DNA from: CAWJKP01 sp963843465
GTDB taxonomy: Bacteria; Planctomycetota; Planctomycetia; Pirellulales; Thermoguttaceae
Reading direction: 5' to 3'
DNA: 64,000 bases
Assembly: GCA_963843465.1 (NCBI GenBank)
Contig: CAWJKP010000002.1
Location: 558,001 to 622,000 of the forward strand
The translations under genes were made by a program, and so were the position numbers. The stretch's first letter is position 1; every line of letters starts with the position of its first letter. Below the pieces are notes generated by a model. That model had not been told where the DNA came from, did no database searches, and saw only the letters and a program-made list of their open reading frames with translations. Shown here piece by piece: positions 54,164-62,210 of this stretch.

Positions 54164-55151
54164 GACACGCCGCCCAGCCGTCGACGGACGGGTCTTAGCG
54201 GCCGTCCTGGTCGCGCTGGGTTTCGGGATGGGGACCGGCGCCCGGCCGGCCGTGGCCGAAGAGTCAGCGGTCAAGACGGCCGATTACGTGGCGTCGGCGG
54301 GCGCCGATTCGCAGGTGATCCAGGTGAGTTACTCGACCGGCGCGTCGGGTCACAAGCTGGCCTGGCGGCCTTACCGGCCCGACGCCACCCAGCCGGCCGA
54401 CAACCGGTCACCGGACGCGGAGGCGGCCCAATATCAATCGCCTTTGCCGGCCGCCAATAGCCAAAAGGGCGTTGCCAACCCGTTCAACGATCCGTTTGAC
54501 GACGGCAAGAAGCTCACGCAGATCCCGCCGAGCAACCTCGACGAGAGCCGGCAGACCAAGCCCAGAGCCCAGGGGCCGGCGGAAATCGAGCTGCCCGGTC
54601 CGGCCACGGCCGCGCCCTCGCCCAGGGGTCAGTCGGCCGAGCGGTCGCAGGCGATCGGCGGCCCCCTGGAGAAAACGCTGGCCTCCCCTTTGGCGGCCGC
54701 CGCGGCGCCCTGCCGCACGCTCGCCGATTTGAAGAAGATCAACGAGATCAGCTACAACATCACGCCCCAAGCCGGTGGGCTGCCCCAGGAGTGTACGCTG
54801 GGCGGCGGCCGGCTCCCCACGCGTTGCTTCGCCCCGACGACCTTCACCTGGACGGCTTCCGGCCTCTGTCACAAGCCGCTCTACTTCGAGGACGAAGACC
54901 TGGAGCGGTACGGCCACACCTGGGGTCCGTTCCTCCAGCCGCTGCTCTGCGGGGCACACTTCTTCCTCAGCGTTCCCATGCTGCCTTACAACATGGGCCT
55001 CCAGCCGCCCAACGAGTGCATCTATACCTTGGGCTATTACCGGCCGGGAGACTGCGCCCCCTACAAGATCGATCCGCTGCCGCTCAGCGTTCGCGCCGCC
55101 GCGGCCGAGGCCGGCGTCGCCACGGGCGTGTACTTCTTCCTGCCGAAGTAG
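54153..55151 (+). CDS. Secreted protein with conserved Cys-rich C-terminal domain, unknown function
   Basis: GTG 54153, within the repeat element, opens a signal peptide (VKSTTRRPAVDGRVLAAVLV to about ARPAVAEE). ATG 54081 in the same frame would put the element inside the coding region. The middle is Pro/Ala-rich (about residues 90-180). The C-terminal 130 residues are conserved-looking: CRTLADLKKINEISYNITP, QECTLGGGRLPTRCFAPTTF, WGPFLQPLLCGAHFFLSVPM, NECIYTLGYYRPGDCAPYKI. I recognise it as a planctomycete secreted protein type but know no function. Confidence 0.6.
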   Translation: MKSTTRRPAVDGRVLAAVLVALGFGMGTGARPAVAEESAVKTADYVASAGADSQVIQVSYSTGASGHKLAWRPYRPDATQPADNRSPDAEAAQYQSPLPAANSQKGVANPFNDPFDDGKKLTQIPPSNLDESRQTKPRAQGPAEIELPGPATAAPSPRGQSAERSQAIGGPLEKTLASPLAAAAAPCRTLADLKKINEISYNITPQAGGLPQECTLGGGRLPTRCFAPTTFTWTASGLCHKPLYFEDEDLERYGHTWGPFLQPLLCGAHFFLSVPMLPYNMGLQPPNECIYTLGYYRPGDCAPYKIDPLPLSVRAAAAEAGVATGVYFFLPK

Positions 55152-55153
55152 GC

Positions 55154-55378
55154 CTACGACAGATCGCACTTGCCGCCGCAGGGACCGCCGTCGCAATTGC
55201 CAAACTCTCGCGCCGGGCAAAGGGGAGCGGTTGCGCCGGCGGTGTGCGCCGCCGGAACGCTCAGTTGCTTCGTCAGCTCCTCTAGGCCACAATGCGGGCA
55301 GACGGGACGCTCGTCGCTGCGGCTGAGCCATTCGAACTGCTGGCCGCAGCTCCGGCAAACGTATTCGTAAATCGGCAT
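55154..55378 (-). CDS. FmdB-family zinc-ribbon protein
   Basis: The 74-aa protein starts MPIYEYVCRSCGQQFEWLSR with a CxxC zinc knuckle (CRSC) and a second (CPHC), the FmdB/putative regulatory protein pattern. The tail has extra Cys (PLCPAREFGNCDGGPCGGKC), which is usual for planctomycete forms. It may bind nucleic acid or act as a small metal-site chaperone. Stops of this gene and the secreted protein gene face each other two bases apart. Confidence 0.85.
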   Translation of the reverse strand: MPIYEYVCRSCGQQFEWLSRSDERPVCPHCGLEELTKQLSVPAAHTAGATAPLCPAREFGNCDGGPCGGKCDLS

Positions 55379-55392
55379 CTCTTCCTCAACCT

Positions 55393-55663
55393 AGTGGTCA
55401 GTGGCTAGTGGTCAGTGGTCAGAAGTGAACGGTGCCATTTCTTGACAAGGCGGAGTGTCCCCACCGACGGTGGGGGAGAGAAAGCGGCATGTTGACACAA
55501 ACTGAACGCCAGGAAGAGGATCCCGGCGATTCCGGGTAACAGGATTGGTAGAGGATCAACGGGCACGGCGGTCACGCGATTGCCACTAGCATGTGTTGAG
55601 GTCAGCCGCCCGTTGGCATGTGATTCCGTGCTTCTTGCCACTGACCACTGACCACCGGCCACT
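55393..55663. repeat. Inverted tandem GTGGTCAGTGG repeats flanking 215 bases
   Basis: AGTGGTCAGTGGCTAGTGGT (55393-55412) with a further copy to 55422 is inverted at 55638-55663 (CCACTGACCACTGACCACCG). Between them lies a perfect hairpin CCCCACCG-a-CGGTGGGG (55459-55475) and no gene. The nnrE start lies 22 bases beyond. Confidence 0.7.
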
Positions 55664-55684
55664 ATTATACCCTTGAGAGGCACT

Positions 55685-56371
55685 ATGCCAACATCGCCGC
55701 GGACCCTCGACCGTCAGCAGTCCCGCCGGCTGGACCAGCGGGCGATGGAAGAGTACGGGATTTCCGGCCTGGTGCTGATGGAAAATGCCGGTCGCGGGGT
55801 GGCCGACCGGCTCACCTTGTCGGGGATTGCCGGTCCGGTGGCGATCTGCTGTGGGAAGGGGAACAACGCGGGCGACGGATTCGTCATCGCCCGGCACCTC
55901 GACCTGCGCGGCTACGCGGTGCGGGTTTTGCTCTGCGGCGACCCGGCCGAGTTGCACGGCGACGCGGCGGTCAACTTCCGCATCATCGAGCGATCGGAGT
56001 TGCCGATCCATCCCTTCGGCTCCCGGCACGACGCGGCCCGACTGGAGGAGTCCTTGGCCGGCACGTCCTGGATCGTCGACGCCCTGCTGGGCACCGGCTC
56101 CCACGGCGAGCCTCGCCCGCCGCTGGACGCGGTGATCGATCGGATCAACGCCTGCGCGACGCCCAAGCTGGCCGTCGACTTGCCTAGCGGGTTGGACTGC
56201 GACACGGGCCTTCCGGCAAGCCACACGATCCGCGCCCGGCACACCTGCACCTTCGCGGCCATGAAGCCCGGCTTCCTGGTTCCCGGCGCCGAGTTCTACA
56301 CCGGCCAGGTCCACGTGGTGGACATCGGCGTGCCCCGCCGGCTGCTGGAAGAGATGCTGGGCCCGGGGTGA
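55685..56371 (+). CDS. nnrE: NAD(P)H-hydrate epimerase
   Basis: From ATG 55685 the 228-aa protein reads LDRQQSRRLDQRAMEEYGI, GLVLMENAGRGVADRL, VAICCGKGNNAGDGFVIARH (the YjeF_N nucleotide loop), WIVDALLGTGSHGEPRPPLD and AVDLPSGLDCDTG, all hallmarks of the NnrE/YjeF N-terminal domain. It repairs NAD(P)HX by epimerisation. The C-terminal dehydratase domain found in bifunctional versions is absent, so a separate NnrD is expected elsewhere. Confidence 0.93.
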   Translation: MPTSPRTLDRQQSRRLDQRAMEEYGISGLVLMENAGRGVADRLTLSGIAGPVAICCGKGNNAGDGFVIARHLDLRGYAVRVLLCGDPAELHGDAAVNFRIIERSELPIHPFGSRHDAARLEESLAGTSWIVDALLGTGSHGEPRPPLDAVIDRINACATPKLAVDLPSGLDCDTGLPASHTIRARHTCTFAAMKPGFLVPGAEFYTGQVHVVDIGVPRRLLEEMLGPG

Positions 56372-56405
56372 CGAGCCGCGTGACAATAAGTTAATGGATT
56401 CGTTT

Positions 56406-56464
56406 CTTGTGGTGCAGGCGTCTCGCCTGCGTTTTCCGGGCAGGCGGGACGCCTGCACCACAAG
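56406..56464. repeat. Inverted-repeat element, family A copy 3
   Basis: Arms 56406-56430 and 56440-56464 begin CTTGTGGTGCAGGCGTCTCG, one base different from copies 1 and 2, with loop GTTTTCCGG. It lies between two convergent genes. Confidence 0.9.
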
Positions 56465-56506
56465 AAAGCCGTCAAGTTGTTCTGACGCGACCCCTGAGCG
56501 AGGCCC

Positions 56507-57256
56507 CTACTTCTTCTCCGAAAGCGCCCGCTCCAACTGGTCCACGCGCTTCTCCAACTCTTCGATGCGGTGCCGGAGGCGGTCGATCTCGGCGAGGGCA
56601 TCGCCAGCCGCGGGGGCGTTGGCCGCTCGAGCAGGGGCAACCGACGGGGGGGCGGCGGGCGAGCCGGGAATCACCGGACCTTCCAGGGACGGGATCTCCA
56701 GCGCCGGCGCCGTTGGAGGTGACCCGGCCGCCGAAAGTGGAGGGGCCTCGGCAGGATGCTCCTCCGGCGGCGAGCGGCGCTGTTCCGGCGGACGGCGACC
56801 GAAGAGCACCGACAGCTCTTGTTTGCGGTCTCCGCGGAGGACCTCAAAGGAGAGCCTCGCGCCGGGCGACATTTGCTGCACGATGGCGGTCAGCTCGCTC
56901 ATCTGCCGGACCGGCACGCCGCCGAGGCGGGTGATCAGATCCTGCGGCTTGAGGCCCGCTTGGTCGGCTGGCCCGCCGGGCACGACTTTGAGCACGCGGA
57001 CGCCGCGTCCGCGATCGTCTTTGTCGTCGGCCAGCACGCCGAGATAGCCTGGCTCCTGGGGCTCGTGCGGCGGCTGGGTCGCAGCGGCTTTGGGCGGGGC
57101 AGGCGATTCGGGCGGTTTGGTCGGGGCCGCGGCGGAATCGGCCTTCGGTTGCCGGATCATCTCTTCCAGCCGTTGCAGGGCCGACTGGGCTCGGACCATC
57201 TCTCCGGCAACCAGCCAGCAGCAGGCCGTCAACAAGGCAAACGCGATCGTCTTCAT
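56507..57256 (-). CDS. Exported PDZ-domain protein with coiled-coil tail
   Basis: I start at ATG 57256 (MKTIAFALLTACCWLVAGEM), which opens a signal peptide ending MVRAQ. The 249-aa protein has a Pro/Ala-rich linker, one PDZ domain (YLGVLADDKDDRGRGVRVLK, PGGPADQAGLKPQDLITRLG) and a second Pro-rich stretch. A C-terminal leucine-rich coiled coil follows (AEIDRLRHRIEELEKRVDQL). There is no protease domain. It probably binds C-termini of envelope proteins or acts as a scaffold. Confidence 0.82.
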   Translation of the reverse strand: MKTIAFALLTACCWLVAGEMVRAQSALQRLEEMIRQPKADSAAAPTKPPESPAPPKAAATQPPHEPQEPGYLGVLADDKDDRGRGVRVLKVVPGGPADQAGLKPQDLITRLGGVPVRQMSELTAIVQQMSPGARLSFEVLRGDRKQELSVLFGRRPPEQRRSPPEEHPAEAPPLSAAGSPPTAPALEIPSLEGPVIPGSPAAPPSVAPARAANAPAAGDALAEIDRLRHRIEELEKRVDQLERALSEKK

Positions 57257-57288
57257 GGCGCACTCGGCTCCCAAGGCTTCAGACTTCG

Positions 57289-57349
57289 CCGTAGGACGGA
57301 TTGCTAATCCGTCCGGAAATCGTGGACGGATTAGCAATCCGTCCTACGG
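57289..57349. repeat. Inverted-repeat element, family H
   Basis: Perfect 26-bp arms (57289-57314 and 57324-57349) share CGTAGGACGGATTGCTAATC plus CGTCC. Each arm has its own hairpin (GGATTGC/..AATCC). It lies between the divergent PDZ and GNAT genes. Confidence 0.9.
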
Positions 57350-57450
57350 AACTTCTCCAATGTCTTGTTCGGTCGCCCCTTACTGTATTAAGGTTCGATT
57401 ATAACGCTTTGTTGATTGCAGGGGAGCAGCGGAAGGGCTATCTTTTTCGC

Positions 57451-58383
57451 ATGACCACCGACGACCCGCAGTGCCCGATCATCCGGCCGATAACCCCGGA
57501 GGACCAGGACCAGGCCCTGGCCCTGCTGGTCGCCCAGGCCGTGCCGGAGGATCGGGCGATGCGGCTGGAGACGATGCGGACCGACCTCCAGGGCGGCGAT
57601 TCGTCCTCGGGGATCCTGCTGGGGGCCTACCGTGGCCGGCGGCTGGTGGGCGCGGTTTTTTCTCAGCTTCAAGCGGGACGTTCGGGCATCGTCGGTCTTC
57701 CCGGCACGCTTTCCGAGGCGCCCCCTGGAACTCCGCGGTCGCTTCTGGAGGCAGCGGCCCAGCGGCTGGCGGGGGAAGGCGCCCGGCTGATCTACACGAT
57801 CCTCGAGCAGGAGAGCGAAGCTGAAGTCGATCTACTTCGTCAAACCGGTTTCACACACCTAGCCCATTTACTTTACCTAGTTGCCCCGGAGTCCGAATTT
57901 CCTCGGGTCCGCCCGGAAAGCCTGCTCGATTTCGAGCCCTATTCGCTGGCCAGTCACCAGCGGTTGGCAAGCGTCGTGGAAGCGACCTACCAGCAGACGA
58001 TGGATTGTCCGGGCCTGGAAACGGTCCGCACGGTGGACGATGTTATGGCCGGTTATCGCCAGATGGGCGTATTCGACCCGAGTCGCTGGCTGATCGTGCG
58101 TCACGCGGGCAGCAACGTCGGCTGTTTGCTCTTGACCGATCATCCGCGGCACCAGAACCTGGAACTGGTCTACATGGGGGTGGTGCCTGCGGAGCGAGGA
58201 AAGCAGTGGGGCTACCAGATTGCCCGCCACGCGCAATGGATTGCGCACCAGGTCGGACGACGGCGGGTGGTGCTGGCCGTCGACGAGGCCAATTCGCCGG
58301 CCCTGACGATGTATCGGCAGGCCGGATTCGCTGCCTGGCAGAGGCGAAGCGTTTGGTCGAGGCGTTCCCCTTTTTCCGCTTAA
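57451..58383 (+). CDS. GNAT-family acetyltransferase, two-domain
   Basis: ATG 57451 opens MTTDDPQCPIIRPITPEDQD; 310 aa. The first half is a degenerate GNAT-like domain (GAYRGRRLVGAVFSQ, EAAAQRLAGEGARLIYTILE). The second half has the acetyl-CoA loop region (LVYMGVVPAERGKQWGYQIA, with the R/Q-x2-G-x-G/A pattern as RGKQWG) and AVDEANSPALTMYRQAGFAA. The two-domain make-up resembles mycothiol-synthase-type GNATs. Acceptor is unknown. The start is far from the repeat element at 57289-57349. Confidence 0.8.
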   Translation: MTTDDPQCPIIRPITPEDQDQALALLVAQAVPEDRAMRLETMRTDLQGGDSSSGILLGAYRGRRLVGAVFSQLQAGRSGIVGLPGTLSEAPPGTPRSLLEAAAQRLAGEGARLIYTILEQESEAEVDLLRQTGFTHLAHLLYLVAPESEFPRVRPESLLDFEPYSLASHQRLASVVEATYQQTMDCPGLETVRTVDDVMAGYRQMGVFDPSRWLIVRHAGSNVGCLLLTDHPRHQNLELVYMGVVPAERGKQWGYQIARHAQWIAHQVGRRRVVLAVDEANSPALTMYRQAGFAAWQRRSVWSRRSPFSA

Positions 58384-58543
58384 CGTCGCGCTCATCGCCG
58401 GCTAGTCAACCGCTGATTGATGTCGGCTGCCGGCGGCCGAGAACTTTCCCTTGGGTATGATTGGAGTTGCGCTTCGCAGCCAGTGGCCCGGAGCGATTCA
58501 GGCACGGGGGCTTTCAACAGGTTTTGCACCCGCCGGTTCCGAA

Positions 58544-58580
58544 ACGCGCCAAAAAATCTCCGCGACGCGCCAAAAAATCT
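58544..58580. repeat. 16-bp direct repeat upstream of dnaA
   Basis: ACGCGCCAAAAAATCT occurs at 58544-58559 and again at 58565-58580, a 21-bp period (two helical turns), so both copies face the same side of the DNA. It lies 100 bases before the dnaA promoter, in the 58384-58822 gap. I see no consensus DnaA boxes (TTATCCACA) there. It could be a regulator site. Confidence 0.6.
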
Positions 58581-58679
58581 TCGACGCGACCAGCCGTCGC
58601 AGTCACCCGTTGTCCCACGGTTTACGTCGGACCGCTCGGACGTAAGCCGGCGTGTGGCGAAAAGCCTCTGAACACTCCT

Positions 58680-58707
58680 TTGACATCACTGCTAGCTTGG
58701 CTACAAT
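58680..58707 (+). promoter_or_regulatory. Promoter of dnaA
   Basis: A consensus TTGACA (58680-58685), a 16-base spacer and TACAAT (58702-58707) give a strong sigma70-type promoter, with dnaA starting 116 (ATG 58823) or 182 (ATG 58889) bases after the -10. Confidence 0.6.
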
Positions 58708-58822
58708 CAGCACATCGGGTGACACAACAAGATCCTAACCCGACGGCCGCGAGGCCGTTTGAAGCTCGCCACTCCTTCTCCAGCACCGTCCCGCACTCCC
58801 GCGGGCCGGACCAATCGACTCC

Positions 58823-60298
58823 ATGATGGTGCGGTCGGAAGGGGCGGGGTATGCGCCGGGTACACCTCAGGAAGTGACCAAGGACGATATGGACATCGCA
58901 ACGGCGTTGCACTCGTCGCTGGCCAAGAAGGTCGGCCGCAAGAGCTACGATCTCTGGTTCGGCCCGCAAACCCGCCTGGAGTTGCGCAACGGCTCCCTGG
59001 CCGTCTATGCCCCCAACAACTTCTTCCTGGACTGGATCCGCTCCCAGTTCCGCCGCTCGATCGAAAGCGCTTGCGAGGAGACCTTTCGGCGGCCGATGGC
59101 TTTGGAATTCCTGCTGGACCCGGTTTCAACGCCGCCTGCCGGCGACGGCGCCCCGCCTGCCGGAGGCGCCCCGCCGCCGGTGCTCCCGACAAACCCCGCG
59201 CCCCCAACGGAGGCCGCGGGTGTGGCGGACGCGGCCCCCGCCGGCCCGGACCGACCACGGCGGACCTTCCACAGCCTGGAGTCGTTCGTCGTCGGGCCCT
59301 CGAACCGGTTGGCCTACGCCGGCGCGGAGCAGATCGTCCACCGCCCGGGGGAGGTCTCGCCTTTGGTGATCTACGGGCCCACGGGATTCGGCAAGACGCA
59401 CCTGCTGGAGGGCATCTGGACGGCCGCGCGTCGAAGCTCGCCGAGCGCCACCGCCATCTACCTTTCCGCCGAGCAATTCGCCAGCGGATTCTTGCATGCC
59501 TTGCGAGGAGGGGGTGGGTTGCCCAGCTTCCGCCGCAAGTACCGCGACGTAGACCTGCTGTTGATCGACGATCTCCAGTTCTTCTCCGGCAAGCACTACA
59601 CGCAGGTCGAGCTCTTGTACACCATCGACTCGCTGGTCCGCCAACGGCGGCAACTGGTCTTTGCCAGCGATCGGATGCCGTCGGCGTTGGTCGATCTGGG
59701 TCCCGAGCTGATCGCGCGGCTGCAGAGCGGGCTGGTCTGCCGGATCGAGCAGCCCGACTACGAGACCCGACGCGGGATCGTCGCCCGCATGGCCGTGCGA
59801 TTGGGGCTTGTGATCGCCGACGAGGTGCAGCAATGGATCGCCTCGCAGTTGACGCGGCACGCCCGCGAGCTCTCCGGCGCGCTCTGCAAGCTGCAGGCGG
59901 TCCACCGCGCCTGGGGCAAGCCGATCACCCTGGCGATGGCCGAGGAGGCCCTGGCCGACATGATCCGCGACGGCAGCCGCGTGGTCCGCCTGCCGGACAT
60001 CGAGAAGGCGGTCTGCGAAACGCTGGGCCTTGATGCGGCCAGCCTGCATTCGGGGCGGAAGTCGAAGTCGGTGAGCCATCCGCGGATGCTGGCCATGTGG
60101 CTGGCGCGGAAATACACCCGCTCCGCACTGACTGAGATCGGTCACTATTTCGGCCACCGCAGCCACAGCACGGTGATTTCCGCCCAGCGGCGGGTGGAGC
60201 AGTGGCTCAGCAGCGGTGTGCCGGTGGCCCTGGCCGACCGCACCTGGGAGATCGACGAGGCGATCCGCCACATCGAGCGCCGCCTGCAAGCCGGGTGA
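58823..60298 (+). CDS. dnaA: Chromosomal replication initiator DnaA
   Basis: From ATG 58823 the protein is 491 aa; ATG 58889 (MDIATALHSSLAKKVGRKSY) gives 469 aa and starts directly on domain I. Domain I has SYDLWFGPQTRLEL and NNFFLDWIRSQF. Domain II is Pro/Ala-rich. The AAA+ domain has FVVGPSNRLAYAGA, Walker A GPTGFGKTHLL, Walker B LLLIDDLQFFSGK, and sensor ASDRMPSAL. Domain IV reads VSHPRMLAMWLARKYTRSAL and FGHRSHSTVISAQRRVE, the DNA-binding signature with Ser where many DnaA have Asp. It opens oriC with ATP. No dnaN, gyrB or oriC boxes are adjacent. Confidence 0.95.
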   Translation: MMVRSEGAGYAPGTPQEVTKDDMDIATALHSSLAKKVGRKSYDLWFGPQTRLELRNGSLAVYAPNNFFLDWIRSQFRRSIESACEETFRRPMALEFLLDPVSTPPAGDGAPPAGGAPPPVLPTNPAPPTEAAGVADAAPAGPDRPRRTFHSLESFVVGPSNRLAYAGAEQIVHRPGEVSPLVIYGPTGFGKTHLLEGIWTAARRSSPSATAIYLSAEQFASGFLHALRGGGGLPSFRRKYRDVDLLLIDDLQFFSGKHYTQVELLYTIDSLVRQRRQLVFASDRMPSALVDLGPELIARLQSGLVCRIEQPDYETRRGIVARMAVRLGLVIADEVQQWIASQLTRHARELSGALCKLQAVHRAWGKPITLAMAEEALADMIRDGSRVVRLPDIEKAVCETLGLDAASLHSGRKSKSVSHPRMLAMWLARKYTRSALTEIGHYFGHRSHSTVISAQRRVEQWLSSGVPVALADRTWEIDEAIRHIERRLQAG

Positions 60299-60301
60299 AG
60301 C

Positions 60302-60660
60302 GTGGCGAGTGGCGAGTGGTGAGTGGCGAGATCGGCAAGTATGCTCCACTCGACTCAAGCTCGTCGCGTAGCGACGATGCGACGGTAGCCGTGGGTTTTA
60401 ACCCACGGATCGGATGTCGTGATATTGCCCTCCGTCGCGTAGCGACGGTTGAAAACAAGCCGCGTGCCGTCGGGCAACCCGGCCATTTCAATCGTCGCTA
60501 TGCGACGAACGGAAGGTTTGGGGCCCTACGTTCCGTGGGTTAAAACCCACGGCTACCGTCGCATCGTCGCTACGCGACGCAGACTTACCGATCACTTGGG
60601 TCAACTGGATAACCATCTTTGCGAATCTTACCGGTGGCGGCTCGCCACTCGCCACTTTCC
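60302..60660. repeat. Composite inverted repeats, with a perfect 46-bp pair
   Basis: Perfect 46-bp arms lie at 60363-60408 and 60533-60578; both include GTCGCGTAGCGACGATGCGA and GTGGGTTTTAACCCAC, so each arm holds two small hairpins. Inside is a second imperfect pair (CGTCGCGTAGCGACGGTTGA near 60430 and its inverse near 60488). Outside, GTGGCGAGTGGCGAG copies (60302-60330) are inverted at 60640-60654. The whole stretch has no gene and no target-site duplication that I can see. Confidence 0.85.
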
Positions 60661-61980
60661 CTACGCGAACTTCGTCTGCCCGGGCATGGCCACGGGATAC
60701 CTGCCGTCGGGGCCGGGCATGGTCGGCGGCTCGGCGTCCCAGGTGTAGGCCGCGGGGGCCAAGAGCTGCTTGGAGGCCAGCGCCTCGTCCCAGGTGAGTA
60801 TCCGGCCGGTATAGTTCACCATCCGGCCGAGAATCGCCAGCATCGTGCTTCGCGCCATGTAGAGACCGTTGTTGATCGTTTGGCCCGAGCGGATGGCGGC
60901 AAAGAGGGCCTGGTGCTCGAGATCGTACATGTTGCCGCCGTCGCCCTGGAAGTGCCAGGGGTTCTTGCCGGTGATTTTGTGCTGGCCGATGTCGGCCTCG
61001 CCCAGGCTGCCGAGGAAGTGGTCGGAGACGTCGCCGTAACAGCCGGCCTGCTGGCGGCAGTAGGAAAAGACCCGCACGCCGCCGGGCCACTCGTAGACCA
61101 CGGCGTGGTGATCGTAGATGTCGCCGAAGATGGCGTCGGTGCGGACCTGGCGTCCGCCCAGGCCCCAGGCCCTCAAGGGCGGCTCGTCGCCCATCGCCCA
61201 GAGGGCCTTGTCCAGGCTGTGGACGTGCTGCTCGGTGTTGAAGTCGCCGGAGAGCCAGGCGAAGTAGTACCAGTTGCGGACCTGGAATCGCATCTCCGTA
61301 TCGCCCGGCTGGCGCGGGCGCGTCCAGAGCGGCCCGGTGAGATACGTCTCCTGGATTGCGCGGATCTGGCCGATGGCGCCCTCCAGCACCTGCTGCATCG
61401 TCGCCTTGACGCCGCGATGATACCGCCAGCAGAGGCCGGAGACGAGATTGAGGTTCTTCTTGCGGGCTTCCTCGGTGGTCGCCAGCACGCTGCGGACGCC
61501 GGGGGCATCGACGGCCACCGGTTTCTCGCAGAAGACCTGCTTGCCGGCGTCGACGGCGGCCTTGAGGTGGATCGGACGGAAATGGGGCGGCGTGGCCAAG
61601 AGCACCACGTCGACGCCGCTATCGATCACCTTCTGGTAGGCGTCCAGGCCCACGAACTGCCGCGAGGAATCGACGTCAACGCGCTCGCCGTATTCTTGCT
61701 TCAACCCGTGAAGGCTGCCTTGGAGACGGTCTTCAAAGGCGTCGCCCAGGGCGTAGAGCTTGGCCCCGGCGTCGGCGTTCAGGGCGTTGCCCGCCGCGCC
61801 GCTGCCCCGGCCGCCGCAGCCGATCAGTCCGACCTTCAAGAGGTCGCTGCCCGCCGCGTGCGCACTGCGGGCCAGGCTCAGGCCGCCCAACAGGGCCCCG
61901 CCGGCAACGACGGTCGACGTACGCAGGAATTCACGGCGGCTGCCCTGAGACGCACTGCTGGATCGTAACGGTTCGGGCAT
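60661..61980 (-). CDS. Tat-exported Gfo/Idh/MocA oxidoreductase
   Basis: The 439-aa protein begins with a Tat signal (GSRREFLRTSTVVAGGALLG). The Rossmann loop is LKVGLIGCGGRGSGAA, followed by VDVVLLATPPHFRPIHLKAA and the family motif FCEKPVAVD with the conserved Glu-Lys-Pro. GLCWRYHRG starts the substrate domain, and HVHSLDKALWAMGDEPP carries the usual His-x3-Asp pair. Such exported proteins probably keep NAD(P) bound and convert sugars or inositols. The gene is intact, unlike the relative at 9932. Confidence 0.9.
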   Translation of the reverse strand: MPEPLRSSSASQGSRREFLRTSTVVAGGALLGGLSLARSAHAAGSDLLKVGLIGCGGRGSGAAGNALNADAGAKLYALGDAFEDRLQGSLHGLKQEYGERVDVDSSRQFVGLDAYQKVIDSGVDVVLLATPPHFRPIHLKAAVDAGKQVFCEKPVAVDAPGVRSVLATTEEARKKNLNLVSGLCWRYHRGVKATMQQVLEGAIGQIRAIQETYLTGPLWTRPRQPGDTEMRFQVRNWYYFAWLSGDFNTEQHVHSLDKALWAMGDEPPLRAWGLGGRQVRTDAIFGDIYDHHAVVYEWPGGVRVFSYCRQQAGCYGDVSDHFLGSLGEADIGQHKITGKNPWHFQGDGGNMYDLEHQALFAAIRSGQTINNGLYMARSTMLAILGRMVNYTGRILTWDEALASKQLLAPAAYTWDAEPPTMPGPDGRYPVAMPGQTKFA

Positions 61981-62073
61981 GTGGGGCTCCTTGGTGCTGA
62001 TTGGGGAGGCTTGGCGGGTAGCGCAACTGGCTCCATGTTAGCCGCCGCCACGGCGGCAAGCAACCATGCGCGT

Positions 62074-62168
62074 GTAGGGTGGGACAAGCTCGCGCAGCGA
62101 GCGCCGGCCCACCTTCCCAAACGCCTGGTGGGCCGGCGCTCGCCCAAGGCGAGCTTGTCCCACCCTAC
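62074..62168. repeat. Inverted-repeat element, family E
   Basis: Arms beginning GTAGGGTGGGACAAGCTCGC (62074-62093) and ending with its complement (62149-62168) extend inward to GGTGGGCCGGCGCTCG (62127-62142) paired with 62097-62112. It lies between the DUF1570 gene and the Gfo/Idh start. Confidence 0.85.
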
Positions 62169-62210
62169 AACTCGCTGCGCACGACTAACCCTACAACCAC
62201 GGCCAACCGT

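Noticed and set aside
58384..58822. Origin of replication next to dnaA
   Set aside because: No cluster of TTATCCACA-like boxes and no AT-rich unwinding region with DnaA-trio pattern were seen; only one direct repeat pair is present.
60302..60660. Structured RNA or riboswitch
   Set aside because: The symmetry is that of perfect DNA inverted repeats on both strands, without a one-sided conserved RNA core or an adjacent gene in riboswitch position.
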